Shown here piece by piece: positions 25,543 to 33,658 of a stretch of DNA of 64,000 bases. Position 1 is the stretch's first letter. Each line of letters starts with the position of its first letter. The notes beneath the pieces are model-generated. The model was not told the DNA's origin. It did no database searches and worked only from the letters and a program-made list of their open reading frames with translations. This stretch comes from Rhodopseudomonas infernalis (lineage in GTDB: Bacteria > Pseudomonadota > Alphaproteobacteria > Rhizobiales > Xanthobacteraceae). A program made the translations under genes and the position numbers. Where the stretch lies: positions 1 through 64,000 of the forward strand of contig NZ_JAJNAL010000011.1 in assembly GCF_022271405.1 (NCBI RefSeq), given 5' to 3'.

Positions 25543-25568
25543 AAGGGCCCATCCGCGGATGAGCCCTT
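25543..25568 (-). terminator. Terminator of the L,D-transpeptidase gene
   Basis: Twelve-base arms (25543-25554 and 25557-25568, one mismatch) form a stem 40 bp past the stop of the transpeptidase gene. On the minus strand the stem is followed by TTTCTATT. Confidence 0.7.
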
Positions 25569-25608
25569 GTTCCATTTCAGCTTTTCGTCTTAACGGCGGG
25601 ACCGCGGA

Positions 25609-27777
25609 TCAGCGGGTGTAGCGCTGCTGACGGCGATATTCCTGGGGCGGCGGTGCCTGCTGGCCGCCGAACAGCCGCTCGAAGAAGTTAAGTCCCTGCT
25701 GCGGGGCGGAGCCGGTGTAGTCGCCGGCGACATTGACCCCCGGCGGCAGCCGGGTCGGGCGGGCGTAGCTCGGCTGGGCGTGCGCGACCACGGCTTCGAG
25801 GTTCTTGCCCTTGTCATTGCGCAGCAGCGCCATCATCGCCGCGTCGCGGCCGTAGATGTCCTTGCGCAGCTGCAGCTTGCCGTCATCGTCGACGAACGCG
25901 GTCTGGTAGGTGATGTTGACCGGGATCGCGGTCGGGAATTTCAGATCGACCTCGCTGCGACCGTACATCGAACGGATCTTCGCCGGGGTGTAGTCCTTCT
26001 CCGGCATCGTGATGTTCAGCAGGGCGGCGGCATACTGATCGGGATTCTGCACCCGCATGCAGCCGTGGCTGAAGGCGCGCTCGTCGCGGCCGAACAGGTT
26101 CTTGTCCGGGGTGTCGTGCTGATACACCAGGAATTTGTTCGGGAAGTTGAAGCGGATGCGGCCGAGCGCGTTGGCTTCGCCGGGCGGCTGCGAGATGTGA
26201 ATCGAGCCGTCGCGGTTGCGCGACATCTTCAGACCCATGCGGTCGAGCACGGTCGGATCCTGCGCCAGCGCCGGCAGGTACTCGTTGTTGATGATCGACG
26301 GCGGCACGTTCCAGGTCGGGTTGACGGTGATGTACTTCATCGTCTCCGTCAGCAGCGGCGTGGCGTGTTTGCCGGGCTTGCCGACCACCACGCGCGTCGT
26401 CCAGACCTGCCCGCCGTTCTGCATCAGCTTCAGCGTGTAGTCCGGAATATTGAGGATCACATAGGCGTTGCCGAGCGAGGCGGCGCCGAGCTGGCGCGGC
26501 ACCCAGCGCCAGCGCTCCATGTTGACCACGATGGTGTCGATGGTGCGGTCACGCTTCGGCGTGTTCATCGCCTTCACGGTGCGGTCGTCGAGCACGCCGG
26601 TCGCCTTGAGATCGGCGCTGCGCTGGAATTTGCGCACTGCGTCGGCGACGTCGGCATCGTAGGTGGTGCTGTCGGGATTATGGGCGACGCCGAGCTTGGC
26701 GCGCAGCTGCGGCACGCGCGGATCGTCCATCGTCACCGCCTGCCGCTTCTTGCGCGCCGGCACGTATCTCAGCGTTTCGCCCTCGGCGATCTTGACCACC
26801 GGCCCTTCGCTTTCGCCGCGCAGCTGGGCGAGCTTTTTCTTCAGCTCCTTGTAGAGCTTGTGCGGCGGGTTGTAGCTGTCGAGCGCTGCCGAGGCGTCCT
26901 TGGCGGTGGTGACGTTGGCCAGAACCTCGGCGGGATCGATCGGGTGCTCCGGATACTGGATGTCGGCCGAGGCCTGCGACCAGTGCATCCGCCCGCTCTG
27001 CGCCTGGCGCGCATAGTCCATCATGCTCTCGGTCAGCCGCAGTTCGGCTTCGGCGAGCGTCTCGGGCGATGTCGCGGCAGCAAAATCCGGCACCGGGTAA
27101 TCGGTCGGATCGAGGCCGTCCGACGCGGCGTCCTTGAGCCGCGCGATCACGCCCTTGCCGGCGGCGGTCAGCGCGCCTGCGCTGGTCCAGACCGGCGCGT
27201 ATTCGCGTGCCTCGTAGAACTTCTCGACCGCGGCGCGTTCGGCCTTGCGGTCGAAATAGCGCGAGCCCTTGGCGGCGATCGTCTCGCGCAGCTTGTCGGC
27301 GACGCCCTGATCGGCGGCCGGCACCGTGCTGGCGGCCTTCTGCGGCTCGGCCGGCTGATCCTTGGTGGCCTGCTCCTTCGCAGGCTCCTTGGCGGGCTCG
27401 GTGGCGGGAGCCGTCGCGGTCGCGGCCGGAGCCGCCTCGGGAGCCGCGGCGGTCGGAGCCGGTGTCGGGGCTGCTTCGGGAGCAGCTGTAGTGGCAGCCT
27501 TGGTGTCCGAAGCGGGGGTGGACTCGATCTTGGCTTCCGTCTTGGTGTCGGTCGAAGTTGCCGGTGCAGCGACAGTCTCGGGCTTGAAGTCGGCGATCGA
27601 GGGCGGCGGCAGATCGACCGGCTGCGGTACCGGCACGGCGGCATCGATGGCGAGATCGGAGGCGGATTTCGGAGTGGACTGCGCGATCGCGGAGCTTGCC
27701 GACACGGTGAGGAAGGTGGCCGCGACAGCCATCAGCACACCTTCGAATCCACGGCGGCCAGTCGAGTGATCTCGCAT
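25609..27777 (-). CDS. L,D-transpeptidase (YcbB/LdtD type)
   Basis: This 722-residue periplasmic enzyme cross-links peptidoglycan through 3-3 bonds. It has a signal peptide (GVLMAVAATFLTVSASSAIAQ, about 12-32), a 120-residue Ala/Pro/Glu-rich linker, a scaffold region, a peptidoglycan-binding domain (about 340-410, VADAVRKFQRSADLKATGVLD) and a YkuD domain with the catalytic SHGCMRVQN (His571, Cys573). ATG 27775-27777 after AGGGG is chosen; the frame continues to 27858 without signal-like sequence. The linker length is unusual but the catalytic residues are intact. Confidence 0.92.
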   Translation of the reverse strand: MRDHSTGRRGFEGVLMAVAATFLTVSASSAIAQSTPKSASDLAIDAAVPVPQPVDLPPPSIADFKPETVAAPATSTDTKTEAKIESTPASDTKAATTAAPEAAPTPAPTAAAPEAAPAATATAPATEPAKEPAKEQATKDQPAEPQKAASTVPAADQGVADKLRETIAAKGSRYFDRKAERAAVEKFYEAREYAPVWTSAGALTAAGKGVIARLKDAASDGLDPTDYPVPDFAAATSPETLAEAELRLTESMMDYARQAQSGRMHWSQASADIQYPEHPIDPAEVLANVTTAKDASAALDSYNPPHKLYKELKKKLAQLRGESEGPVVKIAEGETLRYVPARKKRQAVTMDDPRVPQLRAKLGVAHNPDSTTYDADVADAVRKFQRSADLKATGVLDDRTVKAMNTPKRDRTIDTIVVNMERWRWVPRQLGAASLGNAYVILNIPDYTLKLMQNGGQVWTTRVVVGKPGKHATPLLTETMKYITVNPTWNVPPSIINNEYLPALAQDPTVLDRMGLKMSRNRDGSIHISQPPGEANALGRIRFNFPNKFLVYQHDTPDKNLFGRDERAFSHGCMRVQNPDQYAAALLNITMPEKDYTPAKIRSMYGRSEVDLKFPTAIPVNITYQTAFVDDDGKLQLRKDIYGRDAAMMALLRNDKGKNLEAVVAHAQPSYARPTRLPPGVNVAGDYTGSAPQQGLNFFERLFGGQQAPPPQEYRRQQRYTR

Positions 27778-28087
27778 TCTTACACCCCTGGGAGAGAGCT
27801 GCCGCAAGGCAGTTCGTGTTGCTGGATCGACCCGCGCGAAGGGGGCGCGGCTCAACATGTTACCGGCGCGGACGATACCAGCGCCTTTTCACAGCAGCCA
27901 GCGCCCGCCGGTTTGGTTCACAACAAACTGACAACGCAGAGCTACGGCGCGGAGCGGCGGCCGCTCCGGACCCGTTGTTTGTGACACGTGTTGCCGGCTT
28001 TGTCTGTCACTACGCCGCAACGGTTCGAAATGTTCCGGTATGGCAAGACCATGGCGGTTTTTGCGCCCTGTTCGTGCCACAATTTCC
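27778..28087. other. Intergenic region between the response regulator and the transpeptidase
   Basis: These 310 bp include a perfect inverted repeat CGGAGCGGC (27950-27958) / GCCGCTCCG (27960-27968). The transpeptidase promoter must be here; I cannot name a -35/-10 pair with confidence. No gene is visible. Confidence 0.4.
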
Positions 28088-29581
28088 TCAAGGCGCGTCG
28101 TTAGCGGCCTGCGCGGCGCGCGCCGCTTCCATTTCGTCGAGTTTGCGATACAGCGTCGAGCGGCCGATCTTCAGCCGACGCGCCACTTCGGACATTTGGC
28201 CGCGGTAGTGCGAAATCGCGAAGCGAATGATTTCGCTCTCCAGCTCATCGAGCGGCCGCACTTCGTCGCCGCTGAGCATCGGTAGCTGGCCGTAAGTCGA
28301 CAAAGGCGCGATCGGTGCCTCGTTGGCGGCGACGAACTGCGCAGCGTTCGGTGACTCCAGAATCAGCGGCTCGCCATCGGCTTCGCCGGTCGGCACCGTC
28401 GAGGGCGCGCTGGCCAGCGGGAAATCGTCGATGCCGAGCTGATCGCTCTCGCTCATCACGACGGCGCGATACACCGCGTTTTCGAGCTGGCGGATATTAC
28501 CCGGCCAGTCGAGCTGGGCCAGGCGGGCCATCGCTTCGCCGCTGATGCCGCCGATGTTGCGATTCTCCTCCGCGCAGAACCGCACCAGGAAATGCCGGAG
28601 CAGTGGCGGGATATCCTCGCGCCGCGTTCGCAGCGGCGGCACCGTCAGCGGCAGCACGTGAAGGCGGTAGAACAGGTCTTCGCGGAATTGCCCGGCCTTC
28701 ACCCGGTCGAGCAACCGGCGATTGGTCGCCGAGACGATGCGGACGTCGACCTTCTGCGGCTTGCGTCCGCCGACCGCCTCGACTGCACCCTCCTGCAGCG
28801 CGCGCAGCAGCTTGACCTGTGCGGCCAGCGGCAGCTCGCTGACTTCGTCCAGAAACAGGGTGCCGCCGGAGGCTTCGACGAACTTGCCGATGTGCCGGTC
28901 GGTGGCGCCCGTGAAGGCGCCCTTCTCGTGACCGAACAGGATTGATTCGACGAGGTTGTCGGGGATCGCGCCGCAGTTCACCGCGACGAACGGCTTGGCG
29001 CGGCGGTCGCTCGAGCCATGAATGGCGCGGGCGAACATCTCCTTGCCGACACCGGACTCGCCTTCGATCAAGACCGGGATGGACGAGCCCGCGGCCTTCT
29101 CGGCGGCGCGCAGCACGGCGGCCATCGAGTCGCTGCGGGTGATGATATCGGAAAACGTCAGCACACCGTCGCGGCTGTGGCGGATGCGCTGCAACTCGCC
29201 CTTCATCGCGCTGGCGTTGAGGGCGTTGCGCAGGCTGACCTGCAGCCGCTCGATGCCGACCGGCTTGACGACGAAGTCGTGCGCGCCGGCGCGCATCGCC
29301 GACACCACATTGTCGATGCCGCCATGCGCGGTCTGCACGATGACCGGCACGTTGAGGCCGAGTTCGCGGATCTTGCCGAGCACGCCAAGGCCGTCGAGGC
29401 CCGGCATCACCAGATCGAGCACCATCACGTCGATCGCGGCCGCATCCGGCGCGGTGAGAAGAGCGATCGCGGCGTCGCCGCTGTCGGCCAGGACGGCTTC
29501 ATAGCCGCACTTCTGCACCATGTTCTCGACGAGCCGGCGTTGCACCGGATCGTCGTCCGCAATCAAAACGCGCTCAACCAT
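28088..29581 (-). CDS. Sigma-54-dependent response regulator (NtrC family), orphan
   Basis: This 497-residue transcription activator has three parts. The receiver domain (1-125) has the acidic pocket DDD (9-11), phospho-acceptor Asp56 and Lys106. The AAA+ domain (about 145-385) has Walker A GESGVGKE (174-181), the sigma-54-contacting GAFTGA (221-226) and GGTLFLDE. A Fis-type helix-turn-helix closes the protein (MSEVARRLKIGRSTLYRKLDE). It should open sigma-54 promoters when phosphorylated. No histidine kinase lies nearby, so its partner and targets are unknown. Confidence 0.95.
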   Translation of the reverse strand: MVERVLIADDDPVQRRLVENMVQKCGYEAVLADSGDAAIALLTAPDAAAIDVMVLDLVMPGLDGLGVLGKIRELGLNVPVIVQTAHGGIDNVVSAMRAGAHDFVVKPVGIERLQVSLRNALNASAMKGELQRIRHSRDGVLTFSDIITRSDSMAAVLRAAEKAAGSSIPVLIEGESGVGKEMFARAIHGSSDRRAKPFVAVNCGAIPDNLVESILFGHEKGAFTGATDRHIGKFVEASGGTLFLDEVSELPLAAQVKLLRALQEGAVEAVGGRKPQKVDVRIVSATNRRLLDRVKAGQFREDLFYRLHVLPLTVPPLRTRREDIPPLLRHFLVRFCAEENRNIGGISGEAMARLAQLDWPGNIRQLENAVYRAVVMSESDQLGIDDFPLASAPSTVPTGEADGEPLILESPNAAQFVAANEAPIAPLSTYGQLPMLSGDEVRPLDELESEIIRFAISHYRGQMSEVARRLKIGRSTLYRKLDEMEAARAAQAANDAP

Positions 29582-29658
29582 TTACGCTCACACACCCACG
29601 TTTTTCCGGGCTCAACTGTCCCGAATTGGAGCACCATGGGCGTGAAAGCGTTAATGCT

Positions 29659-30303
29659 TCATGAAAGTTTCGAAAATGCCGTGAAGGCGTGCGGCCATAC
29701 TTCGAGCGCGCCGCGATAGATCATGTCGCCGGCGACATAGAGAATGATGGCGAGGCCCACATAGGCGATCCAGCGATGCTTCTGCAGCAGCTTCGCGATG
29801 AAGCTGGCGGCGAGTCCCATCAGCGCGATCGACAGGCCAAGGCCGAACACCAGGATGATCGGATGCTCGCGCGCGGCGCCGGCGACGGCCAGCACGTTGT
29901 CGAGCGACATCGAGACGTCGGCGAGGGTGATCTGCCACACCGCCTGACCCAGCGTCTTGCTCGGCGCCGCGGCGGTGCCGGCCTCGATGTCTTCTTCGCT
30001 CGGATGCTCGGTGCGCAACTCGCGCCACATCTTCCAGCACACCCACAGCAGCAGCACGCCGCCGGCGAGCAGCAGGCCGAGGATCTGCAGCAGTTGCACG
30101 GTGACGCTGGCGAAGGCGATGCGCAGCACGGTGGCGGCGATGATGCCGATCAGGATCGCCTTGCCGCGCTGCTCCTTCGGCAGGCCGGCAGCGGCGAGGC
30201 CGATGACGACGGCATTGTCGCCGGCGAGCACCAGGTCGATCATGATGACCTGAGCCAGCGCGGTCAGACCTTCGGGCGTAAAGACGGCGAGCAATTCGTT
30301 CAT
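29659..30303 (-). CDS. TerC-family integral membrane protein (YjbE-like), candidate Mn2+ exporter
   Basis: This 214-residue inner-membrane protein has about seven hydrophobic segments and the TerC signatures VIMIDLVLAGDNAVVIGLAA (about 18-37) and ITLADVSMSLDNVLAVAGAA (about 118-137), whose acidic residues line the likely metal path. Several TerC proteins (Alx, MeeY and relatives) export manganese or help metallate exported proteins, so a metal-handling role is the best inference. The start ATG 30301-30303 is preceded by AGAGAGG, which lies inside the 3' arm of a predicted leader pseudoknot. It lies downstream of a small membrane protein gene on the same strand. Confidence 0.9.
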   Translation of the reverse strand: MNELLAVFTPEGLTALAQVIMIDLVLAGDNAVVIGLAAAGLPKEQRGKAILIGIIAATVLRIAFASVTVQLLQILGLLLAGGVLLLWVCWKMWRELRTEHPSEEDIEAGTAAAPSKTLGQAVWQITLADVSMSLDNVLAVAGAAREHPIILVFGLGLSIALMGLAASFIAKLLQKHRWIAYVGLAIILYVAGDMIYRGALEVWPHAFTAFSKLS

Positions 30304-30304
30304 C

Positions 30305-30381
30305 GGGGCCTCTCTGTTTGAACGTCCAGTCCGACATCACAGTTCGTGAGAACTGCCAGAGGGGCCCGGTCCTTGGACGTT
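30305..30381 (-). promoter_or_regulatory. Structured leader (predicted H-type pseudoknot) of the TerC gene
   Basis: Read on the minus strand the order is A, B, hairpin C, A', B', ATG. A (AACGTCCA, 30381-30374) pairs perfectly with A' (TGGACGTT, 30328-30321). B (GGGCCCCTCTG, 30367-30357) pairs with B' (CAGAGAGGCCC, 30316-30306) at 10 of 11 positions. C is a 6-bp hairpin, CAGTTC/GAACTG (30355-30340). The order A-B-A'-B' makes a pseudoknot, and B' contains the ribosome-binding site. This layout suits a translational riboswitch; I recall a published terC RNA motif in alphaproteobacteria that it may belong to, and it does not resemble the yybP-ykoY aptamer. Confidence 0.65.
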
Positions 30382-30418
30382 ATCAATGCGGGACGCCGGC
30401 GGCGCCCCGGGGACTAAC

Positions 30419-30715
30419 TCACTCAGACCCGCCGGATGGCGCCACCAGGCGCACCAGCTGGTCGGGATCGATCAGAATCGAAACGGCGACACCTGCACAG
30501 ACCAGCAACCCGGCCGCGTCGAGCCACGGGAAGCCATTGCGGCGTCCGTATAGCGCAAGACCGGCGATGGCGATGACGGCGGCGACCGCGAACAGCACGG
30601 TCACCACGGCAGGTGTCAGGGCTTCCGGGGCGACCTGCGTCCGCAGGGCGAGCGTGAGGCCGAGCAGGGCCGCGAGGGCGCCGACGACAGCAAGCTTCAC
30701 CTGATCTGCAGACAT
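30419..30715 (-). CDS. Small membrane protein with three hydrophobic segments
   Basis: This 98-residue protein has hydrophobic stretches at about 6-24 (KLAVVGALAALLGLTLAL), 34-54 (AVVTVLFAVAAVIAIAGLAL) and 65-82 (AAGLLVCAGVAVSILI). GAGGAA stands four bases before ATG 30713-30715. I do not recognise a family. It lies upstream of the TerC gene on the same strand, 115 bp from it, so the TerC leader could be transcribed from here. Confidence 0.65.
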   Translation of the reverse strand: MSADQVKLAVVGALAALLGLTLALRTQVAPEALTPAVVTVLFAVAAVIAIAGLALYGRRNGFPWLDAAGLLVCAGVAVSILIDPDQLVRLVAPSGGSE

Positions 30716-30919
30716 GTCTTCCTCAAAGCCGTGCGGGGAGTCGTAGTGGCCGCGCCGACTGCGTTCAAGCGACGCAGGGCGCGCCGCCTTGTCGCAGGGG
30801 GAATCCGAGGGTGCGAGCATCGCGCCGCATGGAACTGCGCCTTGAAACAGCCGCTTGCGGAGGCCACGTTGTCGCGGGTAGCGTTTTGCAAAGCAATTGA
30901 AGCCTCGACGAAAGTTTCC

Positions 30920-32875
30920 ATGCCGAAATCAGCCTCCTCCCGCGTCGCCAAGAAATCCGCCAAGCAGTTCCCGAAGCCCTCCGCCAAGCCGGCCAAGTCG
31001 CTGAAGACCGCCGCCAAGACCTCCGGCAAAGCGGCCGTTCGCAAGGCCGCGCCGGTCAAGCCCGCGGCAAAGCCGGCCAGGAAGGTCGCTGCACCGAAGC
31101 CGGCCAAGCTGCCGGAATGGAATCTCGCCGACCTCTACCCGGCGATCGACGCGCCCGAGGTCGCGGCCGATCTCGACAAGCTCGACGCCGACTGCGCGTC
31201 GTTCGAGCTGGACTATAAAGGCAAGCTCGCCGAACAGAGCGCCGGGGAAAATGGTGGCGCCTGGCTCGCAGGCGCGGTGAAGCGCTACGAGGCCATCGAG
31301 GATCTCGCCGGGCGGCTCGGCTCCTATGCGGGCCTGGTCCATGCCGGCGACAGCGTCGATCCGGTGAAGTCGAAATTCTATGGCGACATCTCCGAGAGGC
31401 TGACCGCCGCGTCGATCCATCTGCTGTTCTTCACGCTGGAGCTCAACCGCGTCGAGGATGCGGTTCTGGAGCAGGCGATGCAGACGCCGGAGCTCGGCCA
31501 CTACCGGCCGTGGATCGAGGATCTGCGCAAGGACAAGCCGTATCAGCTCGAGGATCGCGTCGAGCAGCTGTTCCACGAGAAGTCGCAGACCGGCTACGGC
31601 GCCTTCAACCGGCTGTTCGATCAGACCATTTCGGCGCTGCGCTTCAAGATCGGCGGCAAAGAGCTGGCGATAGAACCGACCCTGAACATGCTGCAGGATC
31701 GCGCGCCGGCGACGCGCAAGACCGCCGCCGATGCGCTGGCCAAGACCTTCAAGGCGAACGAGCGCACCTTCGCGCTGATCACCAACACGCTCGCCAAGGA
31801 CAAGGAAATCTCCGACCGCTGGCGCGGCTTCGAAGACGTCGCCGACTCGCGGCATCTGAACAATCGCGTCGAGCGCGAGGTGGTCGACGCGCTGGTGGCT
31901 TCAGTGCGCGCCGCCTATCCGAAGCTGTCGCACCGCTACTACAAGCTCAAGGCCGGCTGGTTCGGCAAGAAGAAGCTGCCCTACTGGGATCGCAACGCGC
32001 CGTTGCCGTTCGCCACGACCGGCACGATCGCCTGGCCCGAAGCCCGCAACATGGTGCTGACCGCCTACAATGCGTTCTCGCCCGAGATGGCGCGGATCGC
32101 CGAGCGGTTCTTCACCGATCGCTGGATCGACGCCCCGGTGCGGCCCGGCAAGGCGCCGGGCGCGTTCTCGCACCCGACCACGCCCTCGGCGCATCCCTAT
32201 GTACTGATGAACTATCAGGGCAAGCCGCGCGACGTGATGACGCTCGCCCACGAGCTCGGCCACGGCGTGCACCAAGTGCTCGCCGCCGGCAACGGCGCGC
32301 TGATGGCGCCGACGCCGCTGACGCTGGCCGAGACCGCCAGCGTGTTCGGCGAGATGCTGACCTTCCGCCGGCTGTTGTCGCAGACCAAGAACGCCAAGCA
32401 GCGCCAGGCGCTGCTCGCCGGCAAGGTCGAGGACATGATCAACACGGTGGTCCGGCAGATCGCGTTCTATTCGTTCGAGCGCGCGATCCACACCGAGCGC
32501 CGCAGCGGCGAACTCACCGCGCAGCGGATCGGCGAGATCTGGCTGAGCGTGCAGGGCGAAAGCCTCGGGCCGGCGATCGAGATCAAGCCGGGCTACGAGA
32601 GCTTCTGGATGTACATCCCGCACTTCATCCATTCGCCGTTCTACGTTTACGCCTACGCGTTCGGCGACTGCCTGGTGAACTCGCTCTACGCCGTCTACGA
32701 GCACGCCCAGGAAGGCTTCGCCGAGCGTTACCTCGCGATGCTCTCGGCCGGCGGTACCAAGCACTATTCCGAACTGCTCGCCCCGTTCGGCCTCGACGCC
32801 AAGGACCCCAGCTTCTGGGACGGCGGCCTGTCGGTGATCGCCGGCATGATCGACGAGCTGGAGGCGATGGGGTAG
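30920..32875 (+). CDS. pepF: Oligoendopeptidase F (M3 metallopeptidase) with basic N-terminal tail
   Basis: This 651-residue zinc peptidase degrades short peptides in the cytoplasm. The catalytic HELGH is at 444-448 (MTLAHELGHGVHQ), followed by ETASVFGEML with the third ligand about 25 residues on, and the usual FMYIPHFI-like WMYIPHFIHSPFYVYAYAFG near the C-terminus. Residues 1-65 are an added low-complexity tail of Lys/Ala/Pro units (KPSAKPAKSLKTAAKTSGKA), similar to AlgP or histone H1 tails; ordinary PepF starts at about LPEWNLADLYP. ATG 30920 is the last start that keeps this tail. Confidence 0.93.
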   Translation: MPKSASSRVAKKSAKQFPKPSAKPAKSLKTAAKTSGKAAVRKAAPVKPAAKPARKVAAPKPAKLPEWNLADLYPAIDAPEVAADLDKLDADCASFELDYKGKLAEQSAGENGGAWLAGAVKRYEAIEDLAGRLGSYAGLVHAGDSVDPVKSKFYGDISERLTAASIHLLFFTLELNRVEDAVLEQAMQTPELGHYRPWIEDLRKDKPYQLEDRVEQLFHEKSQTGYGAFNRLFDQTISALRFKIGGKELAIEPTLNMLQDRAPATRKTAADALAKTFKANERTFALITNTLAKDKEISDRWRGFEDVADSRHLNNRVEREVVDALVASVRAAYPKLSHRYYKLKAGWFGKKKLPYWDRNAPLPFATTGTIAWPEARNMVLTAYNAFSPEMARIAERFFTDRWIDAPVRPGKAPGAFSHPTTPSAHPYVLMNYQGKPRDVMTLAHELGHGVHQVLAAGNGALMAPTPLTLAETASVFGEMLTFRRLLSQTKNAKQRQALLAGKVEDMINTVVRQIAFYSFERAIHTERRSGELTAQRIGEIWLSVQGESLGPAIEIKPGYESFWMYIPHFIHSPFYVYAYAFGDCLVNSLYAVYEHAQEGFAERYLAMLSAGGTKHYSELLAPFGLDAKDPSFWDGGLSVIAGMIDELEAMG

Positions 32876-32903
32876 GGCGGACAAGGATACCGTAAAACAA
32901 ATG

Positions 32904-32933
32904 TTGAACGGATTGCCAAGCGCGTGTTATACA
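32904..32933 (+). promoter_or_regulatory. Promoter of the AbrB/Doc operon
   Basis: TTGAAC (32904-32909) and TATACA (32928-32933) are separated by 18 bp and match the sigma-70 consensus at most positions. The -10 box lies inside the palindrome at 32920-32949. Confidence 0.6.
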
Positions 32934-32949
32934 GATGTATGACACGCGC
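32920..32949. promoter_or_regulatory. Long palindromic operator of the toxin-antitoxin operon
   Basis: Outer arms GCGCGTGT (32920-32927) and ACACGCGC (32942-32949) and inner arms ATACA (32929-32933) and TGTAT (32936-32940) form a 14-bp dyad with one mismatch and a two-base centre. It covers the -10 box about 77 bp before the antitoxin gene, as expected for AbrB-type autorepression. Confidence 0.7.
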
Positions 32950-33025
32950 TTTTGTATTTTCAGATCGATTTTCAGCCGGCTTGGTTTTCCAATCCCCGCA
33001 ACTGTGCGCACCCCATGAGGCCCAC

Positions 33026-33250
33026 ATGAAAATCGAGATCAAGAAGATTGGAAATTCCGACGGCTTGTTGCTGCCGAAGGAGCTGATGCAGCGGCTCGAC
33101 CTCAAGCGTGGGCAGGAGCTGCACATCACCGAACTTCCCGGCGGTGGCTTTCAGGCGATGCCCTACGATCCGGACTTCGAACGGTCGATGGAGATCGCCG
33201 ACGAGGTGATGGACAAATACAAGGACACGCTCGCCGCTCTGGCGAAATGA
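33026..33250 (+). CDS. AbrB/MazE-type antitoxin
   Basis: This 74-residue protein has a SpoVT/AbrB swapped-hairpin DNA-binding domain at the N-terminus: KIEIKKIGNSDGLLLPKELMQRLDLKRGQELHI is spread over residues 2-35 with the telltale IGNS-x-G-LPKE pattern. The acidic C-terminal helix (about 45-74, FERSMEIADEVMDKYKDTLA) would bind and block the toxin. It lies 12 bp before the doc gene. Most doc partners are Phd-type, so an AbrB-type partner is a recognised but less common combination. Confidence 0.9.
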   Translation: MKIEIKKIGNSDGLLLPKELMQRLDLKRGQELHITELPGGGFQAMPYDPDFERSMEIADEVMDKYKDTLAALAK

Positions 33251-33262
33251 CGGGGGCTGTCG

Positions 33263-33658
33263 ATGAGCGAGCCATCCGAGCCGCTCTGGATCACTTACGA
33301 GCAGGCGATCGCGATGCATGCCCGGCAGTTGCGCCGCTTTGGCGGCGCGGCCGGCTTGCGCGATGAGGGAATGCTGCGGTCGGCGCTCGAGCGTCCGATC
33401 AACAAATGGCGCTATGAGCAGGCCGAATCGCCGGAGCTGGCCGCCGCCTATGCGTTCGGGCTGGCGCGCAACCACGCCTTTGTCGACGGCAACAAGCGGA
33501 TCGCCTTCATGGCGATGATGGTTTTCCTGCACAAGAACGGCGTCGCCTTCGCGCCGGACCCGGCTCATGCGACCTCCATCATCCTCTCCCTCGCCGCCGG
33601 CGAAGTCAGCGAGCAATCGCTGACGCAGTGGATCAGGGATAACTGGCCGGCTGCTTGA
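33263..33658 (+). CDS. doc: Doc-type toxin (Fic fold)
   Basis: This 131-residue protein is a death-on-curing toxin. The motif HAFVDGNKR lies at 71-79; the Lys in place of the second Gly of Fic enzymes marks Doc, which phosphorylates elongation factor EF-Tu and stops translation. The N-terminal WITYEQAIAMHARQLRRFGG and RDEGMLRSALERP are also typical. The start ATG 33263 follows GGGGCTGTCG. All catalytic residues are present, so it should be active when free of antitoxin. Confidence 0.92.
   Translation: MSEPSEPLWITYEQAIAMHARQLRRFGGAAGLRDEGMLRSALERPINKWRYEQAESPELAAAYAFGLARNHAFVDGNKRIAFMAMMVFLHKNGVAFAPDPAHATSIILSLAAGEVSEQSLTQWIRDNWPAA

Noticed and set aside
25780-27984. Open frame of 734 codons on the plus strand opposite the L,D-transpeptidase
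   Set aside because: It mirrors the codon pattern of the real gene in GC-rich DNA, is rich in His/Arg/Gly/Asp and shows no domain.
30305-30420. yybP-ykoY manganese riboswitch before the TerC gene
   Set aside because: The two-lobed consensus elements are not present; the pairing order is that of a pseudoknot instead.
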